From NCBI RefSeq assembly GCF_006007885.1, contig NZ_VCRO01000004.1, forward strand, positions 372,001 through 436,000: a DNA stretch of 64,000 nt, written 5' to 3'. Shown piece by piece: positions 46,055 to 55,332 of the stretch. The stretch comes from Alteribacter natronophilus (GTDB lineage: Bacteria > Bacillota > Bacilli > Bacillales > Salisediminibacteriaceae). Within the stretch, counting starts at the first letter, position 1; each line of letters begins with the position of its first letter. The notes under the pieces were generated by a model that searched no databases, was not told the origin of the DNA, and saw only the letters and a list, made by a program, of their open reading frames with translations. Made by a program: the position numbers and the translations under genes.

Positions 46055-47299
46055 ATGAGTACAAATCAGGATCAATCGCAGAAAAAGTACGAGGAAAACG
46101 ACTATGAAAATGACCGGAAAACGATGACTCTGGGCCTTGTTCCGGCTCCTGAGCTGCCCGAGGAAATCGTATCCAAAGTTGTGGATGATCTGCCTGACCT
46201 TCTCTCCAGATATGTGGATAAAAAAGTGAACTGGCAGGTCGAATCCGTCACCGATCCCCTTACAGGAATTGCAGGCAGTTCCGAAAGCATATTAGATGCG
46301 GCGGAGAACAGCAAGGTGCAGAAAGAGTGGGATATGGCTGTCTGTGTGACAGATCTACCAATCTTTCAAAACCGAATGCTTGTTGTCGCGGACGTGAGTG
46401 CAGAGAGAAATCTCGCGGTCATTTCCCTCCCGTCACTCGGTGCTGCTCCGATAAAACGGAGAGTCCGTGAAGCAATTATTCAGATGGCGAGTGAAATGTA
46501 TCACGGCAGTTCCGATGAAGACCGGGAGCAGGAGGAAGAGCGGATGGAAAAGTCCGGCAGTGATGACGAGGTCAGCAAAAAAGGGACGAAACAACTGATG
46601 AGTACCCGTCTGACTGAGCTGGTTTCCCCGATTACAAGGAAAACCTATTCCGAATCCGGTGCCAAAGATGATGAAAATAGTGATATAGACGTCCGCTATC
46701 TTGTAAATTCAAGAGTAAGCGGAGGGCTCCGGCTGATTTTCGGTATGTTATATGCCAACAGGCCCTGGACGATTTTTCCCACTTTTAAGAGCGTGCTGGC
46801 AGTGGCGTTTGGGACCGGCGCCTATGCCCTCATTTTTCCGAGCCTCTGGATGCTCAGTGATGAGTACGGGCCTGCGAGATTTATTACTTTTATGGTTGTC
46901 GCCATCTCCGCCATGGTGACCTGGATTATTGTTGCCCACGAGTTATGGGAGAGTCCGGAAGATGAGGGATCCACCTTTATTGCCAGGCGTTATAATATCG
47001 CCACTGTGCTCACACTCCTGTCTGGGGTGCTGGTTTACTATGTGATTCTGTACCTTCTCTTCCTGGCTATGGTGTCACTCTTCGTTCCTCTCACTCTGAT
47101 GCAGACGGAAATCGGCAGCGCCGTCAATGCAGGGAACTACTTCCTTCTCGCCTGGCTGGCAGCTTCTCTGGCCACTGTGGTCGGCGCTGTCGGCGCTGGA
47201 CTTGAGAGTGAGGAAACGGTTCTGAAAACTACTTACGGCTACCGCCAGCGAAGAAGAAAAGAGGATGCAGAAGAACAGGAAAAGGGCAGTGACGAGTAA
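46055..47299 (+). CDS. Membrane protein with acidic soluble domain, unknown function
   Basis: A 414-residue protein. Residues 1-150 form a soluble alpha/beta domain (VCVTDLPIFQ, VADVSAERNLAVISLPSLG); a charged Glu/Asp/Lys linker runs to about 200, followed by about five membrane helices and a basic/acidic tail. AGGAGG precedes the ATG. I know similar Bacillus proteins only as hypothetical. It is monocistronic with a strong terminator. Confidence 0.7.
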   Translation: MSTNQDQSQKKYEENDYENDRKTMTLGLVPAPELPEEIVSKVVDDLPDLLSRYVDKKVNWQVESVTDPLTGIAGSSESILDAAENSKVQKEWDMAVCVTDLPIFQNRMLVVADVSAERNLAVISLPSLGAAPIKRRVREAIIQMASEMYHGSSDEDREQEEERMEKSGSDDEVSKKGTKQLMSTRLTELVSPITRKTYSESGAKDDENSDIDVRYLVNSRVSGGLRLIFGMLYANRPWTIFPTFKSVLAVAFGTGAYALIFPSLWMLSDEYGPARFITFMVVAISAMVTWIIVAHELWESPEDEGSTFIARRYNIATVLTLLSGVLVYYVILYLLFLAMVSLFVPLTLMQTEIGSAVNAGNYFLLAWLAASLATVVGAVGAGLESEETVLKTTYGYRQRRRKEDAEEQEKGSDE

Positions 47300-47326
47300 T
47301 AGGCCCATTGGAATCATCCGTAAAAG

Positions 47327-47365
47327 AAAAGCGGAACCTCCTTTCCTGCGAGGTTCCGCTTTTTC
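47327..47365 (+). terminator. Terminator of the 414-aa membrane protein gene
   Basis: AAAAGCGGAACCTC / GAGGTTCCGCTTTT hairpin with T-run. Confidence 0.9.
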
Positions 47366-47589
47366 CTTTGTTTCGAATGACCGGCGACGGGGGTCAGTCG
47401 TTCAGGATTTCGTACGCCTCCAGCTGCATCTCGTATATAAACGCCACAGGATAAGAAGAAAAAGAGCCCTCTGGATGAAGTATGCTCACCGTTTACGTTC
47501 CAACCATTGTTTTAGTGATGAACGCGACGGGAATAGAAGGGCTGTACACTTTTAACGGAAAAAACAGCTCAATGAAAAGGGTGATCTTC

Positions 47590-49017
47590 ATGCGCAATCA
47601 GACGAAGCATTTTATTAACGGAGAATGGACCGATTCGACAGGTTCCGAAACGATTGACGTGATCAATCCGGCCACCGAGGAAGTGATGGGCACGATCAGC
47701 TCAGGCACGGAAGAAGATCTGGATAAAGCGGTTAAAGCTGCCCGTGCGGCATTCCCGTCTTTTTCCCGTTCCACAAAAGAAGAACGGATCCAGTGGCTTA
47801 AAAATATTGCAGAAGGCTATGAGGCAAGAAAAGATGAGCTGATCGAGGTTATGACCGATGAACTCGGGTCGCCTCTGTCTGTATCCGAAGAAGTGCACTT
47901 TGCTGCGGGACTCGGTCACTTCAGGCAGGCGGCTGAATGCCTTGAGGACTTTTCCTTCACTGAGGACCGGGACGGCCACACACTCATGAAAGAATCGATC
48001 GGTGTGAGCGGTCTCATTACGCCGTGGAATTTCCCGACTAACCAGACCTCGACTAAAATTGCCAGCGCCATTGCAGCAGGGAGCCCGGTGGTGCTGAAAC
48101 CGGCCTCGAAGACGCCTTTTGCAGCGATGATTCTGGCGGAGATTATTGACGAAGCGGGTGTGCCAAAAGGGGCATTTAACCTGGTGAACGGCACCGGATC
48201 TGTAATCGGGAACGGCATCAGCTCCCACCCGGGAATTGACTTTGTCTCGTTTACCGGTTCCGGCGCCGTCGGTGAAAAAATCATGCAGAACGCCGCAGAG
48301 ACGATCAAGAAAGTGGCCCTTGAGCTCGGCGGCAAGTCGCCTCTCATCGTCCTTGACGACGCTGATGTCAAAGAGGCGGCAAAAACCGCACTGTCCAGCA
48401 TCATGACCAACACCGGACAGGTGTGTTCCGCAGGTACGAGAGTGTTTATCCCACAATCAATGAAAGAGGACTTTGAAAAAACGATCGTGGAAATGCTTGA
48501 GGAGTTCCCTGTAGGAGATCCCCGCAAGGAAGGCGTCGCCACCGGCCCGCTTGTGTCGGAGGATCAGTGGGAAACAGTCCAGTCCTATATTGAAAAAGGG
48601 GAAAAAGAAGCCACGGTGCTTGCCGGTGGTACCGGAAAGCCGGAGGGGCTTGAGACAGGCTACTTCGCAAGGCCGACCATTTTCACGGACGTATCCCACG
48701 ATGCCGTGATCGCCCAGGAGGAAATCTTCGGACCGGTGACCACGCTGTTCACCTACGAAGATGTGGATCAGGCAATTGAGATGGCCAATGATACGATATA
48801 CGGCCTCGCAGGCTACATCGTCGGAAACGATCCGGAAACGATCCGCCATGTTGCCTCGAACATCCGGGCTGGCCGGATTAAAATCAACAATGCCAAAACC
48901 GATTTTAACGGCCCGTTTGGCGGCTACAAGCAGTCCGGCATCGGCCGTGAATGGGGCGACTTCGGGATCGAGGAGTATCTCGAAATCAAATCCGTACACG
49001 GGCTGCCTTCGTCGTAA
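47590..49017 (+). CDS. NAD-dependent aldehyde dehydrogenase
   Basis: About 475 residues with the ALDH catalytic Cys in NTGQVCSAGTR (near residue 278), Glu in LELGGKSP and the NAD motif SFTGSGAVGEK. ATG 47590 is set by AAAAGGGTG; the open frame from 47482 has no site. The motifs suit betaine- or general aldehyde dehydrogenases. Monocistronic; substrate not evident. Confidence 0.9.
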   Translation: MRNQTKHFINGEWTDSTGSETIDVINPATEEVMGTISSGTEEDLDKAVKAARAAFPSFSRSTKEERIQWLKNIAEGYEARKDELIEVMTDELGSPLSVSEEVHFAAGLGHFRQAAECLEDFSFTEDRDGHTLMKESIGVSGLITPWNFPTNQTSTKIASAIAAGSPVVLKPASKTPFAAMILAEIIDEAGVPKGAFNLVNGTGSVIGNGISSHPGIDFVSFTGSGAVGEKIMQNAAETIKKVALELGGKSPLIVLDDADVKEAAKTALSSIMTNTGQVCSAGTRVFIPQSMKEDFEKTIVEMLEEFPVGDPRKEGVATGPLVSEDQWETVQSYIEKGEKEATVLAGGTGKPEGLETGYFARPTIFTDVSHDAVIAQEEIFGPVTTLFTYEDVDQAIEMANDTIYGLAGYIVGNDPETIRHVASNIRAGRIKINNAKTDFNGPFGGYKQSGIGREWGDFGIEEYLEIKSVHGLPSS

Positions 49018-49051
49018 CCAGGTCGATATGAATAACTGAATATCCTTTTTC

Positions 49052-49085
49052 AGGCCGCCGGGACACTGCTCCCGGCGGTTTTCTT
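49052..49085. terminator. Terminator between ALDH and EamA transporter genes
   Basis: CCGCCGGGA / TCCCGGCGG around a short loop, followed by TTTTCTT; convergent genes use it. Confidence 0.85.
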
Positions 49086-49104
49086 GCTGGACTCACTCCC
49101 CCGG

Positions 49105-50004
49105 TCACGCCGCCTGCTGCACAGTCTCATGTTTCGCCCGTTCTGCCCGGTTTACAGCAATCACTCCCGCGATGGCAATGAGACCGCCTGCCGTCGGAAC
49201 AAGTCCCGGCAGCTCCTGAAGCCAGATCCATGCCACAATGATCGCAATCGCCGGCTCAAGGTACATCGTGCTCGTCACTGTACCGGCGCTGCCTATGGAA
49301 AGGGCAACTGCCCAAGTCACATAGGCAACCGCAGCCGGGAAAATACCGGTAAACAGGGCGGCAAGGTGTGCTTCAGTAGTTGCCTGGCTAATGGAGGACG
49401 TGAGCCCGGGAGCAAAAACGAGCAGAGGAATCGTCCCGGCCCACGTGAGATAGGCGGTCAGTTCGATCGGATGATACCGCCTGAGGAGCGGTTTCTGAAA
49501 CACAAAGAAAACAGACGTGGCAAGAGCGGCGATCAGCACGAACAGTGCGCCCGGAGAAGGAGTGAACATGGGGCCGTCCGCGCCGAGTGTAATAACCAGG
49601 ATACCTGTAAATCCAATCCCCAGGCCGATCCACCCTGCCCGGGAAAGCTTTTCCTTCAGGAACGCCACTGCAAGCAGAGCTGTAAACACAGGCGCTGCTC
49701 CAATCAGCATGCCGGCCGTTCCTGCCGAAATCGTCTCCACACCAAAAGTGACACCTGCATGATAGACGCTGATACCAATGAAGCCGAGGGCAGCGATCTT
49801 AGGCAGATCTTTTCTCATTGGAAGCCGGAAATGCCGGCGGAAAAGAAGCGCGGCAATCAGAAACAGAGCAGAGGCAATCAGGTAGCGCACGAGGATCAGG
49901 TGCCCCGGTTCATATCCCCCCTGCAGGCTTGCCCGGATAGCCGCAAATGTGGATCCCCAGATTAAAACGGTAATCAGCGCCATCATCAGTGCTTTTTTAT
50001 TCAT
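49105..50004 (-). CDS. EamA/DMT-family transporter
   Basis: A 299-residue protein with about ten hydrophobic helices in two EamA repeats (WGSTFAAIR at the start of the first, LEPAIAIIVAW in the second). Such proteins export amino acids or metabolites. It is divergent from a MocR-type regulator, which commonly controls such exporters. Confidence 0.87.
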   Translation of the reverse strand: MNKKALMMALITVLIWGSTFAAIRASLQGGYEPGHLILVRYLIASALFLIAALLFRRHFRLPMRKDLPKIAALGFIGISVYHAGVTFGVETISAGTAGMLIGAAPVFTALLAVAFLKEKLSRAGWIGLGIGFTGILVITLGADGPMFTPSPGALFVLIAALATSVFFVFQKPLLRRYHPIELTAYLTWAGTIPLLVFAPGLTSSISQATTEAHLAALFTGIFPAAVAYVTWAVALSIGSAGTVTSTMYLEPAIAIIVAWIWLQELPGLVPTAGGLIAIAGVIAVNRAERAKHETVQQAA

Positions 50005-50083
50005 GGAATCCCAACTCCTCTCCCTTTAAATCCAACCAGCAAAATGGTGCCGGTCTGTCTGATACATATTTTAATAGGGGTCT

Positions 50084-50128
50084 GGTACAATGTCTTCAAC
50101 CAGTTAAAGAGAACAATTCCAACCAGTT
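50084..50128 (+). promoter_or_regulatory. Extended -10 promoter and direct-repeat operator of the MocR gene
   Basis: TGGTACAAT (extended -10, TACAAT at 50086-50091), followed by the direct repeats CAACCAGTT at 50097-50105 and 50120-50128, a 23-bp period (about two helical turns). MocR proteins such as GabR bind direct repeats of this spacing. Position downstream of the -10 suggests autorepression. Confidence 0.7.
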
Positions 50129-50143
50129 GGGGGCGAGCACCTC

Positions 50144-51580
50144 GTGCGGAAAGCAAAATTCAGATCCGTCATGGATTATATAAGGAAAAAGATTAAGCAG
50201 GGGGAATGGAGCGTGGGAAGTGCCCTGCCGAGCCAGCGGGAACTTGCCGGAACATTCGGGGTAAACCGGAGCACGGTTATTGCTGCACTGGAGGAACTGA
50301 TCGCCGAAGGCCTTCTGGAAACCAGGCCGGGCAAAGGTACTTTTGTATCGGACAGTACATGGAAAGTCATGAGTGCCGGACAGCCGGCAAACTGGCATCG
50401 TACTGTGACGGCCGGTGTACACAAAGCCAGTCTTGAAACTGTGAAGGAGATCAACGAACGGGAAGCAAGAGGTACCGACATTCAGCTCGGGAAAAGCGAA
50501 CTGGCCCCTGCGCTTTTTCCTGCAGCTGAAATCCGGGACATTCTCCACAAAAGGGCAGCACAGCTCACCTCCCTCAGCTACGAGGACCCGAAAGGAAACC
50601 GGGAGCTCAGGGAAGCGGTGAGCTCCCATCTGGCAAAAAAACAGATTTCAGTTTCCCCGGACTCGATTTTAATCGTTTCCGGTGCCCTCCAGGCACTTCA
50701 GCTCATTTCCATCGGCCTTTTGAGCACCGGCTCCACCGTCTATCTGGAAAGGCCGAGTTACCTTCTTTCCCTTTCCGTTTTTCAATCGGCCCACCTGAGA
50801 CTCACAGGGCTGAAGGGAGACGAAGAGGGACTTGTGCCGGAGGAGCTGGAAAAGCGCCTCATTCCCGGGGAGAATGCGGCTCTGTATACGATTCCTACTT
50901 TTCATAACCCTACCGGCACGTTGATGAATGGCAACCGGCGCCGGACGATTATGGAAATCTGCCGAAACGGGGAAATTCCCATCATAGAGGACGACGTGTA
51001 CGGAGATCTCTGGATTGATGATCCCCCGCCGCCGCCGTTAAAGAGCGGGGATGAATCGGGTAACGTGCTGTATCTCGGAAGCCTTTCCAAAACGCTTGGT
51101 CCCGGACTCCGGATCGGCTGGCTTGCGGGGCCCGAATCGGTCATTGACCGGCTGTCCGATTTAAAAATGCAGACCGATTACGGTTCGAGCTCCCTCTCCC
51201 AGGTGGTGGCGGCGGACTGGCTGACCGGAACAAAGCACGAGGAGCATATGAAAAAAGTCCGCCTTGAATTAAAGGCAAGAAGGGATACCGCAGTGGCAGC
51301 CCTGAACGAATACGCCGGTGACCTTGCAGACTGGCAGGTGCCTGCGGGAGGCCTGTTCATCTGGGTCCGTTTCAGGACGCCTCTTTATCAGAAGCGACTC
51401 TTTGAGAAAGCACTCGATGCCGGGTTGCTTTTAAACCCTGGAACCATTTACAGTAAACATGCTACCAGGCATGTCAGGCTTTCTTACGGGTATGCTTCGC
51501 TTAGGGAAATACGGGAAGGAATCCGGAGAGTAGCGGAGATCGTAAGGCGTATTCAGGACAGCCGGACCACCGGGCAGTAA
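50144..51580 (+). CDS. MocR/PdxR-family regulator (GntR HTH fused to aminotransferase domain)
   Basis: A 478-residue protein. Residues 1-70 are a GntR winged helix (SALPSQRELAGTFGVNRSTV). The rest is an aminotransferase class I fold with PLP Lys in YLGSLSKTLGPG (near residue 314). GTG 50144 follows GGGGG. PLP-linked ligand sensing is the family rule. It probably controls the divergent EamA exporter and itself. Confidence 0.92.
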   Translation: MRKAKFRSVMDYIRKKIKQGEWSVGSALPSQRELAGTFGVNRSTVIAALEELIAEGLLETRPGKGTFVSDSTWKVMSAGQPANWHRTVTAGVHKASLETVKEINEREARGTDIQLGKSELAPALFPAAEIRDILHKRAAQLTSLSYEDPKGNRELREAVSSHLAKKQISVSPDSILIVSGALQALQLISIGLLSTGSTVYLERPSYLLSLSVFQSAHLRLTGLKGDEEGLVPEELEKRLIPGENAALYTIPTFHNPTGTLMNGNRRRTIMEICRNGEIPIIEDDVYGDLWIDDPPPPPLKSGDESGNVLYLGSLSKTLGPGLRIGWLAGPESVIDRLSDLKMQTDYGSSSLSQVVAADWLTGTKHEEHMKKVRLELKARRDTAVAALNEYAGDLADWQVPAGGLFIWVRFRTPLYQKRLFEKALDAGLLLNPGTIYSKHATRHVRLSYGYASLREIREGIRRVAEIVRRIQDSRTTGQ

Positions 51581-51636
51581 AACGGACAAAATGATATACT
51601 GGCCACAATATCAGCTCTTTAAAGGAGTGGAAATAC

Positions 51637-52557
51637 ATGACCAAACTGATCCTGAGCCGGAAAGGTTTCGATTCTTCTGCCGGCCACGGCTATTCGCCGT
51701 ACGATCCGGAGACGGGCCGCTATATCGTTCTGCCGATTCCTGAAACAGCAGAACGGGGCGGAGGACCGGGTTACCGGGACCTGGAGCTTGAACCCGGCTA
51801 CCTGAGCAATATCAAGGCAAAAAATCTTCATGAACTGATCAATCATAAATCCCTCAACTACAGCAGTAAAACGAAAGCTGTCGTCAATAAGCACCCAGCC
51901 CACTACGATCCGGTTACAGGCCGGCCGCCCTGGCATACAAACGGCCCGTCCTACGGCGCGTTCGGCCAGTCGGATGCTGCAGCCGGGCACCTGCGCAATC
52001 ACGGCGTGGGGGAGGGGAGCGTGTTTCTCTTTTTCAGCCGCTTCAAGCCCGTAAGTGACCGCCTGCACCCGCTCGATCTGCGCATGGCGTGGACGGATGG
52101 CGCATACTTTCTCTACGGCTGGCTCAAAGTCGGTAAAGTCTATACAGCGGCGAATCAGGACGAACTTCCAGGTGAGATCCGCCGCCAGCACCCCCACGGG
52201 TCGCCGGAGGATTTTGACAACCGCTCCAATAACATTATTTTCACCGCAGCCGACCGCCTGTTTGACGATTGCGACATTCCCGGAACGGGCGTGTTTCCAA
52301 AGCTCACAGATGATCTGCTTCTTTCATCACCGGAGCACCGGAACAAACCGACCGTCTGGAAGCTGCCGTCCTTTTTCCAGGAGGAGAAGTACTGTCCCAC
52401 CTACCTGAACGCTCCGAGAACGCTGAAGGACCGCTGGTTCCACTGTGGAGAGGATTCCGGACTCTGCTACGTCCAGTCCACCGCCCGCGGCCAGGAGTAC
52501 GTTTCCCCTCTTGAAGGGAAAAGTGAGGCATGGCTTCGGGAGCTGTTTAACCGGTAG
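51637..52557 (+). CDS. Nmad3-like putative nucleotide-modification protein
   Basis: A 306-residue protein starting LILSRKGFDSSAG, then SPYDPETGRYIVLPIPE, the start I associate with the Nmad3 family (nucleotide modification associated domain 3). It continues with GPSYGAFGQSDAA, FLFFSRFKPV and a late FQEEKYCPTYLN. Family members occur with phage and bacterial DNA hypermodification genes, activity unproven. Here it stands alone 56 bp after the MocR gene, with no phage genes nearby. AAAGGAG precedes the ATG. Confidence 0.75.
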   Translation: MTKLILSRKGFDSSAGHGYSPYDPETGRYIVLPIPETAERGGGPGYRDLELEPGYLSNIKAKNLHELINHKSLNYSSKTKAVVNKHPAHYDPVTGRPPWHTNGPSYGAFGQSDAAAGHLRNHGVGEGSVFLFFSRFKPVSDRLHPLDLRMAWTDGAYFLYGWLKVGKVYTAANQDELPGEIRRQHPHGSPEDFDNRSNNIIFTAADRLFDDCDIPGTGVFPKLTDDLLLSSPEHRNKPTVWKLPSFFQEEKYCPTYLNAPRTLKDRWFHCGEDSGLCYVQSTARGQEYVSPLEGKSEAWLRELFNR

Positions 52558-52587
52558 CCGGCTCGGCTGCTCATGTCTTTTTGCCGC

Positions 52588-52682
52588 TAATCGCTCCAAG
52601 CTGAAATTAACCGCTCCAAGTCTCTGACTAATCGCTCTAAACAAGGGGCTAATCGCTCCGAATGAAAAACTAACCGCTCCAA
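52588..52682 (+). repeat. Five direct repeats at a 20-21 bp period
   Basis: The 12-mer TAA-(T/C)-CGCTC-(C/T)-(A/G)-A begins at 52588, 52608, 52629, 52650 and 52671, so spacing is 20, 21, 21, 21. The intervening 8-9 bp differ. It lies between Nmad3 and an ALDH gene. It could be a binding array or an interspersed repeat family. Confidence 0.8.
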
Positions 52683-52833
52683 ACCTCCCCCCGGATCCGT
52701 CTGCACATGAAAAAAAGTATATATTCCTGAAGGAAAAGGGTATTCTTTCCCCTCCTAAAGTAAGGTAGGGTATACGCAGAGTCAATATTTCCAAACAGAA
52801 ATGAAACAGCAGATCTGGAAAGGATGTGGGACG

Positions 52834-54276
52834 ATGAAGACTTACGAGTTTTATATAAATGGTTCTTTTACTGGCAGTTCAAACGGGGAGACGCTCAGCG
52901 TAACCTCACCGGCAGACGGTCAGGCGTTTGCTGAAGTACCTGCAGGGACAAAAGAAGATGTAACCCGTGTGACCGGGAGTGCCCGGCAGGCATTTAAAAA
53001 GTGGAAAAAGCTCGCCACAATCGAGCGGGCAGCCTATATCGACAATCTGATCGAACTGCTTCGTGATGAGGAGAACCAGAAGCGGATCGGCCGCGCCATC
53101 TCCATGGAAATGGGCAAGCCGCTCAGCCATGCAATTGGCGAAGTTGGCGCCGCTGCGGAAATTGCCGCTTATCAGAATCAGTGGGCCCGCCGCATTGAAG
53201 GAGATATCGTGGACGCCGACAGCAGCAGTGAAAGGATCCTTCTCTACAAGGAGCCGATCGGGACTGTACTCTGCATTACACCGTGGAATTTCCCGATGTA
53301 CGTGCTCTTCAGAAAAATGGTTCCTGCTCTTCTTGCAGGGAACACGGTCATTGCCAAGCCGAGCTTCAAATCGGCCGTTTCCGCCCTGGAGCTTGCGCCT
53401 CTCCTTAAGGAAGCCGGATTCCCGGATGGTGTTGTCAACGTCATTACCGGCCGCGACGAAGAGATCGGGGATGCGCTCACTTCAAATGAAAACGTCGGCA
53501 TGGTCACCTTTACAGGAAGTACCGGAGTCGGGAAACATGTAGCCGCGCAGGCTGCCACGCACGTAGCCCGCACCTCTCTCGAGCTTGGAGGAAAAGCGCC
53601 GGCTGTGGTAATGAAGGATGCCGACCTCGACCTCGCCGCCCAGGCTATTGCCGGCGGACGCCTCGCCAACAGCGGCCAGGTGTGCAACAATACGGAACGC
53701 GTGTATGTCCACGCCTCCGTAAAAGATGAGCTTGCGGAAAAACTGAAGGAGCAGTTCTCGTCCTATCAGGTCGGAAACGGGATCGACAACCCGGATGTCG
53801 ACATGGGGCCGCTTGTGAGCGAGGAAGACGGGAACCGGATTCACGGCATTGTGGAAAAAGCCCGTGAACAGGGGGCAGAGGTGCTTACCGGCGGACATTT
53901 CCTTGACGGGTTGCCGAAAAGCTTTTATCCGCCGACCCTTCTCGACAATTGTACACAGGATATGGACGTTGTCCGCGATGAAGTTTTCGGTCCGGTTCTG
54001 CCGATCGTGACGTTTGAAACGATCGATGAGGCGATCGACATGGCGAACGATTCCATCTACGGCCTGACAGCCAACGTTTATACAAACGACTACCGGTCAG
54101 TGATGCGTCTTACAACGGAGCTCGAGTCAGGTGAAGTGTACGTGAACCGCCAGCAGGGTGAAGCGTTCCAGGGGTACCACACCGGCTGGAAGCAGTCCGG
54201 CATCGGCGGCGACGACGGCCGTTACGGATTTGAGGCCTTTCTCCAGAAAAAATCCGTTTATATGAACTTTGAATAA
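52834..54276 (+). CDS. Aldehyde dehydrogenase, AldA (lactaldehyde dehydrogenase)-like
   Basis: About 480 residues with catalytic Cys in NSGQVCNNTER (near residue 283), LELGGKAP and GSTGVGKH. The C terminus (VNRQQGEAFQGYHTGWKQ, GGDDGRYGFE) is close to E. coli AldA-type lactaldehyde/glycolaldehyde dehydrogenases. ATG 52834 is set by GGAAAGGATGTGGG. In context with the enolase-family and iron-ADH genes it may finish a sugar or sugar-acid pathway. Confidence 0.88.
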   Translation: MKTYEFYINGSFTGSSNGETLSVTSPADGQAFAEVPAGTKEDVTRVTGSARQAFKKWKKLATIERAAYIDNLIELLRDEENQKRIGRAISMEMGKPLSHAIGEVGAAAEIAAYQNQWARRIEGDIVDADSSSERILLYKEPIGTVLCITPWNFPMYVLFRKMVPALLAGNTVIAKPSFKSAVSALELAPLLKEAGFPDGVVNVITGRDEEIGDALTSNENVGMVTFTGSTGVGKHVAAQAATHVARTSLELGGKAPAVVMKDADLDLAAQAIAGGRLANSGQVCNNTERVYVHASVKDELAEKLKEQFSSYQVGNGIDNPDVDMGPLVSEEDGNRIHGIVEKAREQGAEVLTGGHFLDGLPKSFYPPTLLDNCTQDMDVVRDEVFGPVLPIVTFETIDEAIDMANDSIYGLTANVYTNDYRSVMRLTTELESGEVYVNRQQGEAFQGYHTGWKQSGIGGDDGRYGFEAFLQKKSVYMNFE

Positions 54277-54284
54277 ACCTAAAG

Positions 54285-54320
54285 AGCCCTCCCGCCGATT
54301 CAGGCAGGAGGGCTTATTTG
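54285..54320. terminator. Terminator between ALDH and AraC genes
   Basis: GCCCTCC / GGAGGGC hairpin between convergent genes; the following T-run is interrupted. Confidence 0.75.
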
Positions 54321-54411
54321 TGCTGGGATTTCACAGTGAGTCGCAGTATTGCCGAGGTGAACGACCCTGAAGAACCAGCGAACCACCTAAAAAAAACATA
54401 CCAGTCCGACA

Positions 54412-55182
54412 CTACTTCTGATGACGGCGCCTGAACTCCGAGGGCGCCATGCCCATCTTCTTTTTGAAAATCCGGCTGAAATAAAAGCCGTTCTGGTAGC
54501 CGATGCTGGCTGCGATGTCATCCATCGTTTTTTCCGTTTCGATCAGGTACGTCCTTGCCTTCCGCATCCGGAGCACGGTCAGATATTCCATGGGCGGCAT
54601 GCCCACCGACTGGTCAAAGCGCCGGGAAAACTGCACGTCGCTCAGGCCGGTTTCCCGGGCGGCATCTGCAATCGACAGGTCCGTAAACGCCTTTTCCTGG
54701 ATCAGACGGAGCGCTCTTCTGACGAGGGGATCCTGGACAGAATCCTCCGGCTCCGCGATCATCTCCTCGTTTTCGAGTTCATGAAATAAAAGGATATCGG
54801 CAAGAAGGTGACCTTTCACCTCCAGGGCACGGCCGGTTTCAATAAAGGCCAGTTTCCGCAGACAGTCGTACGTGGTTTCAAGACGCCGGCGGTTTTTTAC
54901 CGAAATCAGGCCCTCGGGCACCACTGTCCCGTCCGGGGGAGTGAAGCGGAGAAAGTGAAACGTAAGAGGCCCTTCGGTGTACCGGTTCATGGGAATGTCC
55001 GGGGCACAGAAGATGACGTCACCTGCAACGGCAGTGTTTTTCTCATCGCCGATTTGATACAGCAGTTCCCCCTCTTCCACGCAGAACACCGTCCACTCCT
55101 CGTACACTTCCTTTTCGTAAAGAAAAGAAGGCAGGGCCTTCCAGTATGTATGCTGATGAACGCTGAATGGTTTGCTGCCCAA
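54412..55182 (-). CDS. AraC-family transcriptional regulator
   Basis: A 256-residue protein: N-terminal cupin-type ligand domain (1-140) and C-terminal tandem HTH (about 155-256) with DAARETGLSDVQFSRRF and ASIGYQNGFYFSRIFKK. The start is TTG 55182 after AAAGGAGAG. It is divergent from the enolase-superfamily gene and probably activates that catabolic unit in response to its substrate. Confidence 0.9.
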   Translation of the reverse strand: MGSKPFSVHQHTYWKALPSFLYEKEVYEEWTVFCVEEGELLYQIGDEKNTAVAGDVIFCAPDIPMNRYTEGPLTFHFLRFTPPDGTVVPEGLISVKNRRRLETTYDCLRKLAFIETGRALEVKGHLLADILLFHELENEEMIAEPEDSVQDPLVRRALRLIQEKAFTDLSIADAARETGLSDVQFSRRFDQSVGMPPMEYLTVLRMRKARTYLIETEKTMDDIAASIGYQNGFYFSRIFKKKMGMAPSEFRRRHQK

Positions 55183-55332
55183 ACTGAAGCTCTCCTTTTA
55201 ATGGTGAAAAAAAGTATAAATCCATACAGGAAAGGTGCATGGTCTTTTTCCTGCCTGTCTTTTATTATGACAGCATGTATGACAGTACACCAATGATTAG
55301 TCTGACCAAAACGCTGTGAAAGGATAGATAAA

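Noticed and set aside
47701-48999. Long open frames antisense to the aldehyde dehydrogenase
   Set aside because: They are by-products of codon bias in a strongly supported gene; no start signals or family motifs.
51637-52557. Prophage remnant around the Nmad3-like gene
   Set aside because: No integrase, capsid, portal, terminase or att-like repeats nearby.
52588-52682. CRISPR array
   Set aside because: The repeated unit is only 12 bp with 8-9 bp spacers and no cas genes; far too short for CRISPR.
54808-55296. Plus-strand frame overlapping the AraC gene
   Set aside because: The minus-strand AraC family match is unambiguous; the overlapping frame has no recognisable domain.
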